Source of the DNA: Hyphomicrobiaceae bacterium
GTDB taxonomy: Bacteria > Pseudomonadota > Alphaproteobacteria > Rhizobiales > Hyphomicrobiaceae
DNA length: 64,000 nt
NCBI GenBank assembly: GCA_022842785.1
Contig: JALHOW010000007.1
Location: forward strand, 62,001 to 126,000
Reading direction: 5' to 3'
Shown here one piece after another: positions 35,319 through 43,996 of the stretch. The notes under the pieces were generated by a model. That model was not told the DNA's origin, searched no databases, and saw only the letters and a program-made list of their open reading frames with translations. Made by a program: the position numbers and the translations under genes. Within the stretch, counting starts at the first letter, position 1; every line of letters starts with the position of its first letter.

Positions 35319-36533
35319 ATGCCCGGCCCGCTCGATGGCATTCGCATCGTCGACCTGACGGCTGTCGTGTCCGGCCCCTTCGCGACACTGCATCTCGCGG
35401 ACATGGGCGCCGATGTCGTCAAGATCGAGCCGCCCGAAGGCGACATCATGCGTAACCCGGGCTCACCGCCGACCAAGGGCATGGGGCCGATCTTTCTCGC
35501 GGCCAACCGCAACAAGAAATCCGTTTGCCTGGATCTCAAGCGCCCCGAGGCCGTCGAGGTCGTGAAGCGTCTCGCCGCGAGCGCCGACGTCTTCGTGCAC
35601 AATAACCGCCCACAGGCCATCGAGCGTCTCGGTCTCGGCTATGAGGACATCCGCGCCGTCAATCCTGGGATCGTCTATGCCTATTGCCTGGGATACAAGC
35701 GCTCCGGCCCCTATGGCGCCAAGCCCGCCTATGACGATCTCGTGCAGGGTGCGAGCGGGGCGGCGATGCTCTCCGCGCGCGCGTCCGGCGGGGAGCCGCG
35801 TTTCATGCCGAGCCTCATCGTCGATAAGACGAGCGGGCTCCATCTGGCCATGGGCATTCTCGGCGCGCTTGTGCATCGCGAGCGCACGGGACAGGGGCAG
35901 TGCGTCGAAGTCCCCATGCTCGAGGCCATCACATCCTTCTGGCTCACCGAGCACCTTTACGATGCAACCTATGAGCCGCCGCGCGGCCAGATCGGCTATC
36001 CGCGCCTGCTGAACCCGCATCGCCGTCCCGCGCCCTCGAAAGACGGCTACGTCTGCATTCTTATCGTGACAGACAAACACTGGAACTCATTCTGTGCGGG
36101 CCTCGGTCGCGAGGACCTGCGCACGGACCCGCGCATTGCGACCACCGCCGCGCGCGCGAACAACCAGCACGTTGTGCAGCAGATCGTGAACGACCTCGCG
36201 CCAAGCCGCACAACGGCCGAATGGCTCGCTTTCTGCGATGCGCATGACATCCCGGCCATGCCTGTCAATGATCTCGAGGGCGTGCTCGAAGATCCGCATC
36301 TGAATGCCACGGGTTTCTTCACGACGCGCGAGCATCCGACTGAGGGGCCCGTGCGCTCATTGGCGAGCCCGTTCGATTTTTCGGAGACGCCGATCGATTT
36401 CCGTCATCATGCGGGCTTTCTCGGCGCCGATGGTCCCGATGTGCTCGGTGCGGCAGGCTACAGCAATGCCGAGATCGCCGATCTCGAAGCGCGCGGTGTG
36501 ATGAAGGTCGTGCGCCCGGCGACTAAGTCATAA
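35319..36533 (+). CDS. Class III (CaiB/BaiF) CoA-transferase
   Basis: A 404-residue family III CoA-transferase: LDGIRIVDLTAVVSGPFATLHLADMGADVVKIE at the N-terminus, SVCLDLKRPEAVEVVKRL, and the active-site aspartate in KPAYDDLVQGASG (about 139/140). The ATG at 35319 has AAGGAAG at 35304. Its last codons and stop (ACT AAG TCA TAA) are supplied by the start of the palindromic repeat at 36.5 kb. With the enoyl-CoA hydratase after the repeat, it probably handles activation and conversion of a carboxylic acid. Confidence 0.9.
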   Translation: MPGPLDGIRIVDLTAVVSGPFATLHLADMGADVVKIEPPEGDIMRNPGSPPTKGMGPIFLAANRNKKSVCLDLKRPEAVEVVKRLAASADVFVHNNRPQAIERLGLGYEDIRAVNPGIVYAYCLGYKRSGPYGAKPAYDDLVQGASGAAMLSARASGGEPRFMPSLIVDKTSGLHLAMGILGALVHRERTGQGQCVEVPMLEAITSFWLTEHLYDATYEPPRGQIGYPRLLNPHRRPAPSKDGYVCILIVTDKHWNSFCAGLGREDLRTDPRIATTAARANNQHVVQQIVNDLAPSRTTAEWLAFCDAHDIPAMPVNDLEGVLEDPHLNATGFFTTREHPTEGPVRSLASPFDFSETPIDFRHHAGFLGADGPDVLGAAGYSNAEIADLEARGVMKVVRPATKS

Positions 36534-36667
36534 AGGCGGGCGGGTCCGGGAGGGTGTCCCTCCCGGTGGAGCGCGAGGCGAGCCTCGCTCGCGCCGCAGG
36601 CGCGAACAGGGCTGCCGCCCTGTAACCCGCCCGGGGGACACCCCCGGAGCCCCCGTCCTTTATGACT
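36525..36667. repeat. Palindromic intergenic repeat, copy C (inverted double copy)
   Basis: Left arm starts AAGTCATAAAGGCGGG and runs through GGGAGGGTGTCCCTCCC and GCGAGGC-GA-GCCTCGC. The right arm, read on the minus strand from 36667, repeats copy A almost exactly: AAGTCATAAAGGACGGGGG, GGGGGTGTCCCCCGGGCGGG, then ACAGGGC-GGCA-GCCCTGT. The two inverted half-elements meet near 36602. The left arm overlaps the 3' end of the CoA-transferase gene; 70 bases separate the right arm from the hydratase start. Confidence 0.85.
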
Positions 36668-36737
36668 TTCTTTTGCTTGATCGGTGCGGGGATCTCGTGT
36701 CCCGTGCTCACCGCGATCGCATTGAGGAGTGCGCACC

Positions 36738-37553
36738 ATGGCAGATGTTGAAAACGTTGTGAGCATCGAACGCGGGCTTGGGCCTGACGGTCGCGTTGCG
36801 CTCGTGCGGTTCGACCGTGGCGACGGCATCAATGCGCTCTCGCCGGTGGCCATGCGGCAGCTGCGCGAGGCCGCGCGCTCCTTTGAGGATGACATCGAGA
36901 CGTCCGTCGTCGTGCTCACGGGAAATGCGCGTGCATTCTCGGCTGGCTTCGATCTCAAGGATGGCGAGCGCAAGGCCATGGGCGCCGAGGGGCTCGGCGC
37001 GTTGAGACGCTCGATCGCGATCGGTCCACGCATGTGCCGCGCGTGGTACGAGATGGAGCAGGTGACGATCGCGGCTATCGAGGGCTTTTGCATTGGCGGC
37101 GGTGTTGCGCTGGCCGTCTCGCTCGATTTTCGTGTCACGGCGCGCGGTGCGCATTTCCGCATTCCCGAGATCGATCTCGGCATGAACATGAGCTGGGGAT
37201 CCATCCCACGGATGCTGCAGCTCATGGGGCCGGCGCGCACGAAGCAGGCGGTGATGCTGGCCTCCGAGCGCATTTACGCCGAGCAGGCCTATGAGTGGGG
37301 TCTCGTCGAGCATCTGGCGGAGAACGGTAGCGCGCTGACTGCGGCAATGGCACTCGCTGGACGTTTGGCGGCCGAGCCACCACTTCCCGTCAAGATGACC
37401 AAGGTAACAGTCAACCGGCTCTCCGGCGCACTCGATGATGTGGCGAGCCACATGGATCTCGACCAGTTCATGCTCACGACCACCAGCGAAGACAGTGCGG
37501 AGGGCATTGCTGCATTCCTCGAGCGTCGGCCGGCGCGCTTCCGGGGGCGCTGA
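36738..37553 (+). CDS. Enoyl-CoA hydratase/isomerase family protein
   Basis: A 271-residue crotonase-fold protein. The oxyanion-hole segments are NARAFSAGFDLKDGE and EGFCIGGGVALAVSLDFRV. The first catalytic acid is in FRIPEIDLGMNMSWG, but the second position (usually GGxxRL with Glu after it) is GSIPRMLQLMG, so hydratase activity is not assured. The ATG at 36738 has GAGGAG eight bases upstream and is preferred to GTG 36729. It ends 4 bases before the hydrolase gene. Confidence 0.87.
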   Translation: MADVENVVSIERGLGPDGRVALVRFDRGDGINALSPVAMRQLREAARSFEDDIETSVVVLTGNARAFSAGFDLKDGERKAMGAEGLGALRRSIAIGPRMCRAWYEMEQVTIAAIEGFCIGGGVALAVSLDFRVTARGAHFRIPEIDLGMNMSWGSIPRMLQLMGPARTKQAVMLASERIYAEQAYEWGLVEHLAENGSALTAAMALAGRLAAEPPLPVKMTKVTVNRLSGALDDVASHMDLDQFMLTTTSEDSAEGIAAFLERRPARFRGR

Positions 37554-37557
37554 TCGG

Positions 37558-38370
37558 ATGAGCATGGCAGGCGTGAGCAAGGTTCTCCTGTACGTGGCGC
37601 TTGGCTATCTGGCGATCGTCGCCGTCGCCTATTTTGCGCAGCGCAAGTTCACGTACTTCCCGAACGCGACGCGCGTCGCGCCCGCCGCGGCCGGTCTCGA
37701 GGGCTTTCGCGAGGTTGAGCTTCCGACGCCCGACGGCCAGCGCGTCATCGCATGGTCGACGCCCGCACCGCCGGGTGCGCCAACCATTCTTTACTTCCAT
37801 GGCAATGGCGGCGGGCTTGCGAACCGCGCCGGACGCTTCGGCCGCTATCAGCAAGCGGGCTTCGGCATCTTCGTGATGTCGTATCGCGGCTATAGCGGCA
37901 GCACGGGCAGCCCGACGGAGGCGCACAACATCGCCGATGCGCGCCTCGCCTACGAGTACCTGATCAAGCAGGGACTCAAGCCCTCGGACATCTTCCTCTA
38001 CGGCGAGTCGCTCGGCTCAGGCGTTGCCGTCCAGCTCGCGGCGGCGGTGCCGGTCGCTGGCGTCATCCTCGATGCGCCCTATACGTCGATCGTGGAGGTC
38101 GGTGCGAAGGCCTATCCGATCCTGCCTCTGCGCTGGCTGATGATCGACCGCTATGAGAGCGACAAGCACATTGCCTCGATCAATGCGCCGCTGCTGATCC
38201 TGCATGGCGCGCGCGATCAGGTCATCCCGCTCGAGATGGGCCAGCGGATGCACGCGCTGGCTCGCGAGCCTAAGAAGATCGTCGTGTTTCCCGAGGGGCG
38301 TCACATCGATCTCGACAGCTATGGTGGCGTCGATGTGGTGCGAGATTGGATGCTGCAACCCAAGTCCTGA
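37558..38370 (+). CDS. Membrane-anchored alpha/beta hydrolase (ABHD13/17-like)
   Basis: A 270-residue serine hydrolase anchored by an N-terminal helix (about 8-28, VLLYVALGYLAIVAVAYFA). The fold shows TILYFHGNGGG (oxyanion region), the nucleophile in FLYGESLGSGVAVQLA, the acid in LILHGARDQVIPLEMG, and the His in VVFPEGRHIDLDSYGG. Family members hydrolyse acyl thioesters or lipids. It is tightly downstream of the enoyl-CoA hydratase (4 bases), suggesting one operon. Confidence 0.88.
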   Translation: MSMAGVSKVLLYVALGYLAIVAVAYFAQRKFTYFPNATRVAPAAAGLEGFREVELPTPDGQRVIAWSTPAPPGAPTILYFHGNGGGLANRAGRFGRYQQAGFGIFVMSYRGYSGSTGSPTEAHNIADARLAYEYLIKQGLKPSDIFLYGESLGSGVAVQLAAAVPVAGVILDAPYTSIVEVGAKAYPILPLRWLMIDRYESDKHIASINAPLLILHGARDQVIPLEMGQRMHALAREPKKIVVFPEGRHIDLDSYGGVDVVRDWMLQPKS

Positions 38371-38478
38371 GGCGGCGTGCTTTTACTGCCACGCATCGAC
38401 AGGATACGGCAGATCGGCCGCAACGGTCCCGTCATGACGCGCGTATAAGGCGGTAGACGCCGATCGGGGGAACCAGCC

Positions 38479-38826
38479 ATGAACCAGGCGATCAATCAGC
38501 TCGTGCAGTTTCTGCAACATGGTATCGCGGCAATCTTCCGCTTTGTTCAGCTCGTCTGGACATGGTCATTTGGCCAGATTGTTCAAATCCTCCAATCCGA
38601 CTGGCAAAGCCTGCCTGCGTGGAAGATCGTTGTTCTAGCCCTCGTCATCGTGGCCATCGTTTATGTACTCTACAAGGCAGTGATATCTCTCTGGAGCGCC
38701 GCCGAGAAAGTCCTGCTTGCCTTCGTTGCCCTGTTAGGCGTGCTCATCACGATGCTGCCGTACATTATCATCGCAGGTCTGATCGCTGCCGGCGGTGGCT
38801 GGGTGATCCACAATGTCAATTTCTGA
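38479..38826 (+). CDS. Small hydrophobic membrane protein, function unknown
   Basis: A 115-residue protein with an amphipathic N-terminal part (about 5-45) rich in Gln, Phe and Trp. Two hydrophobic segments follow at about 49-72 and 78-108 (LLGVLITMLPYIIIAGLIAAGGGW). I recognise no family. It ends 20 bases before the carboxymuconolactone decarboxylase-like gene and may be co-transcribed. Confidence 0.6.
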   Translation: MNQAINQLVQFLQHGIAAIFRFVQLVWTWSFGQIVQILQSDWQSLPAWKIVVLALVIVAIVYVLYKAVISLWSAAEKVLLAFVALLGVLITMLPYIIIAGLIAAGGGWVIHNVNF

Positions 38827-38846
38827 GATCGAGGAAGGTCCGTTCG

Positions 38847-39608
38847 ATGGCCGCTGAGCGAAACGAGCTGCGCCGCCGTGGCGCAGAAGTGCGTAAAGAA
38901 CTCGGGCTTCAGCGGGAAGGCGCGACCGAGGCCCTGCCGAACTTCGATGACTTTATCAACGAGGTCGCCTTCGGCGGCATTTGGGATCGGCCGAACCTCG
39001 CGCGCGCCGACCGCATGATCTGCACGCTTGCCGTTCTCGGCCTCGGCCCGCACGCGGGACAGCTTCGCCAGCATGTCGCCTCGGCGCTCGATCTCGGACT
39101 TGCGCCGCGCACGATCCTCGAAGTGTTCATGCAGGCCGGGCTCTACGGCGGCTTCATTACGACGGATAGCGCCGCGCGCGTAGCGCAGGAGGTGTTCGCG
39201 GCGCGCGGCGTGAGTATTCCGCCGGAGGCACCGCGCACCGACAGCAACGAGGCACTCGACAAGCGCGGACACGACGTGATGGCCAAGCTGCACGGCGACC
39301 GCGCCAGCGGGGGCTATGCCGCGCCGGGCAACAACGTGACGGGCGCGCTCTACCCTTCGGCGATCCGCTACGGTTATGGCGAATTGTGGGGGCGGCCGGG
39401 CCTCGATCATCGCCAGCGGATGCTCGTCGCCATCGCTGCCTTTACGGCGCTCGGCCTCGAAGGGCAGCTCAAGAAATTCGGCGCGTCGGCCCTCAACATC
39501 GGCCTCAAGAAGGAAGAGGTCATCGAGGCCATCATCCAGACAGGCCCGTACAGCGGATTTCCTCGCGCCCTCAACGGTCTTGCTCTGCTTAGCGACACGC
39601 TGAAGTAG
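38847..39608 (+). CDS. Carboxymuconolactone decarboxylase/AhpD-family protein, two domains
   Basis: A 253-residue protein built of two CMD domains: FDDFINEVAFGGIWDRPNLARADRMICTLAVLGLG (about 28-62), and later ALYPSAIRYGYGELWGRPGLDHRQRMLVAIAAFTALG (about 165-205). The first resembles 4-carboxymuconolactone decarboxylase (PcaC). Neither domain has the CxxC of peroxidatic AhpD, so redox activity is unlikely. The ATG at 38847 has GAGGAAGG upstream. No pca genes are adjacent, so the substrate is unknown. Confidence 0.85.
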   Translation: MAAERNELRRRGAEVRKELGLQREGATEALPNFDDFINEVAFGGIWDRPNLARADRMICTLAVLGLGPHAGQLRQHVASALDLGLAPRTILEVFMQAGLYGGFITTDSAARVAQEVFAARGVSIPPEAPRTDSNEALDKRGHDVMAKLHGDRASGGYAAPGNNVTGALYPSAIRYGYGELWGRPGLDHRQRMLVAIAAFTALGLEGQLKKFGASALNIGLKKEEVIEAIIQTGPYSGFPRALNGLALLSDTLK

Positions 39609-39733
39609 CATCCGGCTCAGATTCCGTGCCCTCCGCGCCACACGTCCGATGGGACGTGGATAGCTGGCGTCTCAGCGTTTGGCCGCTGCTCTAAAGGTGC
39701 TAGAGGGAGCAGGGTTAACGCACGGAGGGAAGT

Positions 39734-41017
39734 ATGTCCGGGAAGCCTTTTACCGCGCTCCTCTTGCGCGTCGCTGCCATCACGACGGCGGTCGGTCTTG
39801 CAGTTACTGCCGCGCCGCTCTGGGCCGCGGAGTTCACCTATAACGAGAAGACCAACCAGGACATGGCGCGCCGGCTCGACATGCCGGTCTATCTCGCCGT
39901 GCCGGCGAGTGCTCGGCTGACGCTGCCGAAGAACATCAACACGACGGATCGGCTCGTCGAATTCAAGCATCCCGATGCCAAGGGCGCGCAGGGGGATGTC
40001 GGCCTGCGCCTGATCGTGGCGAAGCGGTCGGGTTTTGGCGCGCGCATGGCCAAGAGCGGCCTCATCCAGACCGGCGACATCATTCTCACGTTCCGGCCCG
40101 AGTGGGGGGGCGGCGGCGCCTATCCGAACATCCAGATGGGCATCAGCCATACCGGCATCGCCTATGTGCGGGATGGTGTCGCGCGCCAGCTCGATATTCC
40201 GCTCAATGCCGAGTATCTGGGCGGGAACTACGCGGGCAACTTCGACAGCGAGCACTACCGCACGCTCAAGTTCATCCACATCATCCGGCCGCGCGGCCTG
40301 ACGGATGCTCAGCGCGCTGCGATCCTCGCTTGGGCGACCCGCATCAACCAGCAAGCCAAGAAGATCTATCCGGCGCAGATCAGCTTCAACGACGACTACA
40401 ATGCGCCGAAGTACAAGTCGGGCAAACCGCTCGACTTCGTGCAGCATTTGGCGCGCCTCGGCCTCGGACAGAACCCGGCGGGGCAGACGAGCATGTTCTG
40501 CTCGGAGTTCGTGTGGTCCATCCTTGCTCTCAGGAATTGCGACCCCGCCAAGACGGGTGACAGCTTCAAAGGGAGCCGCATTCCTTCCTGCGTCTCGCCG
40601 CTGATGGAGCCGTTGCCGGCGACGGGCACCTTCATGTCGACGCGCACGACGCGGGCCAAGGTCGGCCTCGGCGAGGGACCATTGCTCGTCATCGATGCCT
40701 TGAAGCTGCCGGCGGACAAGCGCGACCCGCTGGTGGATTCGATCTTCGTCGAGGATCCGAAGGCCCGTGCGCGGATGTCGTCTGGTCATCAGACTATTGC
40801 GAAGGAGATGGCGCCGCGCTTCACGCCGCTGAAGGATTACTACAAGAACGCGGCCGCCGGCGGATGGCGGCGCGCACAGACATTGGTCGCCAGTGCGGCT
40901 TTCCGGTCGGCGGTGCCCGACAACTATTCGCCGACCTCGTACCTCATCAACACGCTACTGCCACGCACGAACAACAATCGCAAACTGGACTACGTCGCCA
41001 CGGTGATGTTCGAGTAG
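39734..41017 (+). CDS. Exported YiiX/YaeF-like permuted papain-fold hydrolase
   Basis: A 427-residue protein with a signal peptide ending LWAA (about residue 32). It shows the circularly permuted NlpC/P60 order: TGDIILTF (113-120), His139 in NIQMGISHTGIAYV, then Cys256 in TSMFCSEFVWSILALRNC. This His-before-Cys order is the YiiX/YaeF (C92) hallmark. Such proteins act as amidases or acyl hydrolases on lipids or peptides. The C-terminal 160 residues are unassigned. RBS GGAGGGA precedes ATG 39734. The next gene is an exported dipeptidase. Confidence 0.7.
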   Translation: MSGKPFTALLLRVAAITTAVGLAVTAAPLWAAEFTYNEKTNQDMARRLDMPVYLAVPASARLTLPKNINTTDRLVEFKHPDAKGAQGDVGLRLIVAKRSGFGARMAKSGLIQTGDIILTFRPEWGGGGAYPNIQMGISHTGIAYVRDGVARQLDIPLNAEYLGGNYAGNFDSEHYRTLKFIHIIRPRGLTDAQRAAILAWATRINQQAKKIYPAQISFNDDYNAPKYKSGKPLDFVQHLARLGLGQNPAGQTSMFCSEFVWSILALRNCDPAKTGDSFKGSRIPSCVSPLMEPLPATGTFMSTRTTRAKVGLGEGPLLVIDALKLPADKRDPLVDSIFVEDPKARARMSSGHQTIAKEMAPRFTPLKDYYKNAAAGGWRRAQTLVASAAFRSAVPDNYSPTSYLINTLLPRTNNNRKLDYVATVMFE

Positions 41018-41087
41018 AGACCTACGTGCGGGCGATCCATCGCGCGATCGCCCGCCATACTTCCCTCCACGACTGGATGAAACGCAC

Positions 41088-42164
41088 ATGCGGGCTCGCT
41101 TTCAGGTGAACCGTCGCACGTTGATGCTGGGCGCTGCGGCAGCAGCGACCATCGGGCCTATCGCTGCCTTGCGCGCGGGCGATAGCAGCACGATCCCGAT
41201 CGGCGACATGCATGCGCATCTGTTCTTCGGCATCAGCCGCCAGCCGGCTTCCGTGCGTCCGCTCGGCAAGCTCATGGGCGAGGGCAACGCGACTCTCGTC
41301 TCGTGGTCGCTCGTCGGCGATCAGCCCTGGATCCGCCCGACACCTCAGGGACTACGTCAGAAGGGCGCGCCGAAGTCCGGCGCTGCCACGAAGTGGTTCC
41401 TGGAGGAGATCGCGCGGGCCCGCAAGCACGCCGCGGAACAGAAGATCAAGATCGCTACGACGCCGGCGGATCTCGATCTCGCACTCAAGGGTGAGCCGCA
41501 CGTCGTGCTCTCGGTCGAGGGCGCGAGTTTTCTCGACGACGGCATCGAGGGGCTCAAGGCGGCGCACGAAGCGGGCGTACGCCATATCCAGCTCGTGCAT
41601 TTCGTGCGCAATACCATCGGAGATTTCCAGACTGAGCCACCGCAACACGGCGGGCTGACGGACTTCGGCCGCAAGGTTGTCGAGGAATGCAACCGGCTCG
41701 GCATCCTCGTCGATCTCGCGCACTGCACGCGCGCCGCCGTCGAGCAGGCGCTCGCGGTGGCGAAAGCGCCGCTCGTGTGGTCGCACAGCTCTGTGGCCAA
41801 GAAGGGCGCGGCCGGCAAGGCACGATCCATGTTCCAGGTCCGCCAGCTCGATTTCGACCAGGCCAAGCAGATAGCCGCCAAGGGTGGTGTCGTTGGGCTT
41901 TGGGCCCTGCGATCGGACGTCGGGGCGACGGTCGAAGCGTATGGCGACAGACTCATCGAGATGGCTGGCTGGCTCGGTGACGATCACGTCGCCTTCGGGA
42001 CGGACATGAATGCGCTCGGAAATTCGCCCATCTCGAGCTACGCGGACCTGCGCCGCGTCGTGCGCCATCTCGAGCGCAAGCTCGCGGCAGATCGCGTGCA
42101 AAAGATCGCGATCGGCAACTATGCCCGCGTGCTGCGGCAGGTCATGGAAGCGGCAAAACCCTAA
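41088..42164 (+). CDS. Exported membrane-dipeptidase-family (M19) metallopeptidase
   Basis: A 358-residue protein of the renal-dipeptidase family. A twin-arginine-like leader VNRRTLMLGAAAAATIGPIAA (residues 8-28) predicts Tat export. Zinc ligands are seen in IGDMHAHLFFG (His42 and His44, where the family usually has H-X-D), the Glu in LSVEGASFL, His in DLAHCTRAAV and VWSHSSVAK, and Asp in AFGTDMNALG. Substrates would be dipeptides, possibly D-amino-acid containing. It follows the YiiX-like gene by 70 bases. Confidence 0.87.
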   Translation: MRARFQVNRRTLMLGAAAAATIGPIAALRAGDSSTIPIGDMHAHLFFGISRQPASVRPLGKLMGEGNATLVSWSLVGDQPWIRPTPQGLRQKGAPKSGAATKWFLEEIARARKHAAEQKIKIATTPADLDLALKGEPHVVLSVEGASFLDDGIEGLKAAHEAGVRHIQLVHFVRNTIGDFQTEPPQHGGLTDFGRKVVEECNRLGILVDLAHCTRAAVEQALAVAKAPLVWSHSSVAKKGAAGKARSMFQVRQLDFDQAKQIAAKGGVVGLWALRSDVGATVEAYGDRLIEMAGWLGDDHVAFGTDMNALGNSPISSYADLRRVVRHLERKLAADRVQKIAIGNYARVLRQVMEAAKP

Positions 42165-42328
42165 GCTATTTCCGGACTTGCACAGCGTGCGGATCACGAA
42201 GGGCTGATACCCCGTCGGTCCGTGCGACTTGACCTTCAGGTCCCCCCTCTTGCTATGCTTCGAGGGTGCGGTGCTGGGAGAGAGGTCCCGCCTGTGCCAA
42301 GTCCAACGATATCCGAGGAACCGCGATC

Positions 42329-43036
42329 ATGAGCAGCGCACCGATCGACGTGTACTATTGGCCGACGCCAAACGGGATCAAGATTACGATCATGCTTGAG
42401 GAGTGTGGCCTCCCTTACAAGCTCATCCCGGTGAATATCGGCCAGGGGGATCAGTTCAAGCCGGATTTCCTGAAGATCGCGCCGAACAACCGGATGCCGG
42501 CGATCGTCGATCCGGATGGACCGGGCGGCGCGCCCATCTCGGTCTTCGAGTCCGGTGCGATCCTTCAATATCTCGGCCGCAAGACGGGCAAGTTCTATCC
42601 ATCGGACGAGCGCAAGCGTGTTGCCGTCGACGAGTGGGTCTTCTGGCAGATGGCTGGTCTCGGCCCCATGGCCGGACAGGCCAACCACTTCCGCAACTAC
42701 GCGCCCGAGAAAGTGCCCTACGGCGTCAATCGCTACACCGATGAGGTGAACCGCCTGTATGGCGTACTCAACAAGCGGCTCGAAGGGCGCGACTACATCT
42801 GCGGCGATTATACCATCGCGGACATGATGAGTTTTCCCTGGGTGCGCCGCTACGAGACGCAAGGGCAGGATCTCGCGGAGTTCACCGACATCGCGAAGTG
42901 GATCGATCGCATGAATGCGCGCCCGGCGGTGGCGCGTGGTGTCGCAGCGGGCGCGGACATGCGCTCGGCGACCTACAACCTCGGACAGGACAAGGAAGCT
43001 CAGAAGGTTCTTTTCGGACAGCGTGCGCGCAAGTAA
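42329..43036 (+). CDS. Glutathione S-transferase, YfcG/Ure2p-like
   Basis: A 235-residue cytosolic GST. The thioredoxin-like N-domain reads DVYYWPTPNGIKITIMLEECGLPYKL, with Asn in the TPNG turn typical of the Nu/Ure2p-like class that uses glutathione disulfide. KIAPNNRMPAIVDPDG and the SVFESGAILQYLG cap follow. The all-alpha C-domain spans about 95-220 and contains ICGDYTIADMMSFPWV. It is followed after 41 bases by a binding-protein gene. Confidence 0.9.
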   Translation: MSSAPIDVYYWPTPNGIKITIMLEECGLPYKLIPVNIGQGDQFKPDFLKIAPNNRMPAIVDPDGPGGAPISVFESGAILQYLGRKTGKFYPSDERKRVAVDEWVFWQMAGLGPMAGQANHFRNYAPEKVPYGVNRYTDEVNRLYGVLNKRLEGRDYICGDYTIADMMSFPWVRRYETQGQDLAEFTDIAKWIDRMNARPAVARGVAAGADMRSATYNLGQDKEAQKVLFGQRARK

Positions 43037-43077
43037 GTGCGCACCACAACAACACGAAAATGGGAGTAAGGCACAAA

Positions 43078-43968
43078 GTGGAGAAGATACATATCGAGTT
43101 CACGCTGTTCTCGGCGTTCTACTCGCCGCTGATCTCGGTCATGTCGAGCGGCTTCCTGAAGGAGGAAGGGCTGGACGCTTCGTGGTCGGTGGCTCCGCCC
43201 GGCGTGTCGGCCATCAAGTCGCTTGAGGAAGGCAAGGCCCAAGTCATCCAGACTGCGCCGAGCCAGGCTTTCACGTCGCTTGCCAAAGGCGAGAAGCCGG
43301 TCGCTGTCCATTTCGCTCAGATCAACGAGATGGACGGCTTTTTCATCAACGGACGTGAGGCCGACCCGAACTTCAACTGGAAGAAGCTCGAAGGCGCCGA
43401 AGTCGTGATGTTCGGCGGCGGACAGCCGCTCGCCATGTTCAAGTATGCCTGTCACAAGGCAGGCATCGATTTCAGCAAGATAAAGGCGATCACGCCCGGC
43501 GGTGCCGGCGACATCGACAAGGCTTTCCGCGCAGGTCAGGGCCAGTACGTGCAGCAGCAGGGACCATTCCCGCAGCAGCTCGAATTCGACGGGGTCGGCC
43601 CTGTCGTGGCTGAAGTGGGTCCGAAGATCGGTCCGGTCGCGTTCTCGAGCCTTGCTGCGACGCGCGAGTGGCTTGCGACGGACACGGCCAAGGCCTTCAC
43701 GCGCGCCTACGCTAAGACACGGAAGTACATGCTCGCGACGCCGGCCGCCGAGATCGCACGGGCGGAGAAGTCGTACTTCCCGAAGATCGACGAGGACGTG
43801 CTCGCGCGCTGCATCGCCTCCTACCAGAAGCTCGGCTGCTGGACGCCGCATGTCGAGATCACGCGACCGGCCTTCGAGGTAGCGCTGGATGTCTTCGAGC
43901 ACTTTGGTACGCTGAAGGAGCGCTATAGCTACGAGCAGGTGTGTGCGGCGCCGCCTTCAACGAAGTGA
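43078..43968 (+). CDS. NMT1/THI5-like substrate-binding protein without a signal peptide
   Basis: A 296-residue periplasmic-binding-fold protein related to NMT1/THI5 and SsuA-type ligands-binding subunits (FTLFSAFYSPLISVMSSGFLKEEGLD, then GKAQVIQTAPSQAFTSLAKGEKPV). It starts directly at the first beta-strand, with no export signal from either the GTG at 43078 (AAGG upstream, preferred) or the ATG at 43060. No permease or ATPase is nearby. It may be cytoplasmic, a biosynthetic THI5-like enzyme or sensor. The active-site Cys clusters of THI5 are not evident. Confidence 0.75.
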   Translation: MEKIHIEFTLFSAFYSPLISVMSSGFLKEEGLDASWSVAPPGVSAIKSLEEGKAQVIQTAPSQAFTSLAKGEKPVAVHFAQINEMDGFFINGREADPNFNWKKLEGAEVVMFGGGQPLAMFKYACHKAGIDFSKIKAITPGGAGDIDKAFRAGQGQYVQQQGPFPQQLEFDGVGPVVAEVGPKIGPVAFSSLAATREWLATDTAKAFTRAYAKTRKYMLATPAAEIARAEKSYFPKIDEDVLARCIASYQKLGCWTPHVEITRPAFEVALDVFEHFGTLKERYSYEQVCAAPPSTK

Positions 43969-43996
43969 GTGATGAGAACTTGAGGAGAAACGGACT

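Noticed and set aside
38847-39608. Carboxymuconolactone decarboxylase as part of a protocatechuate pathway
   Set aside because: No other pca or aromatic ring-cleavage genes are adjacent, so only the family is reported.
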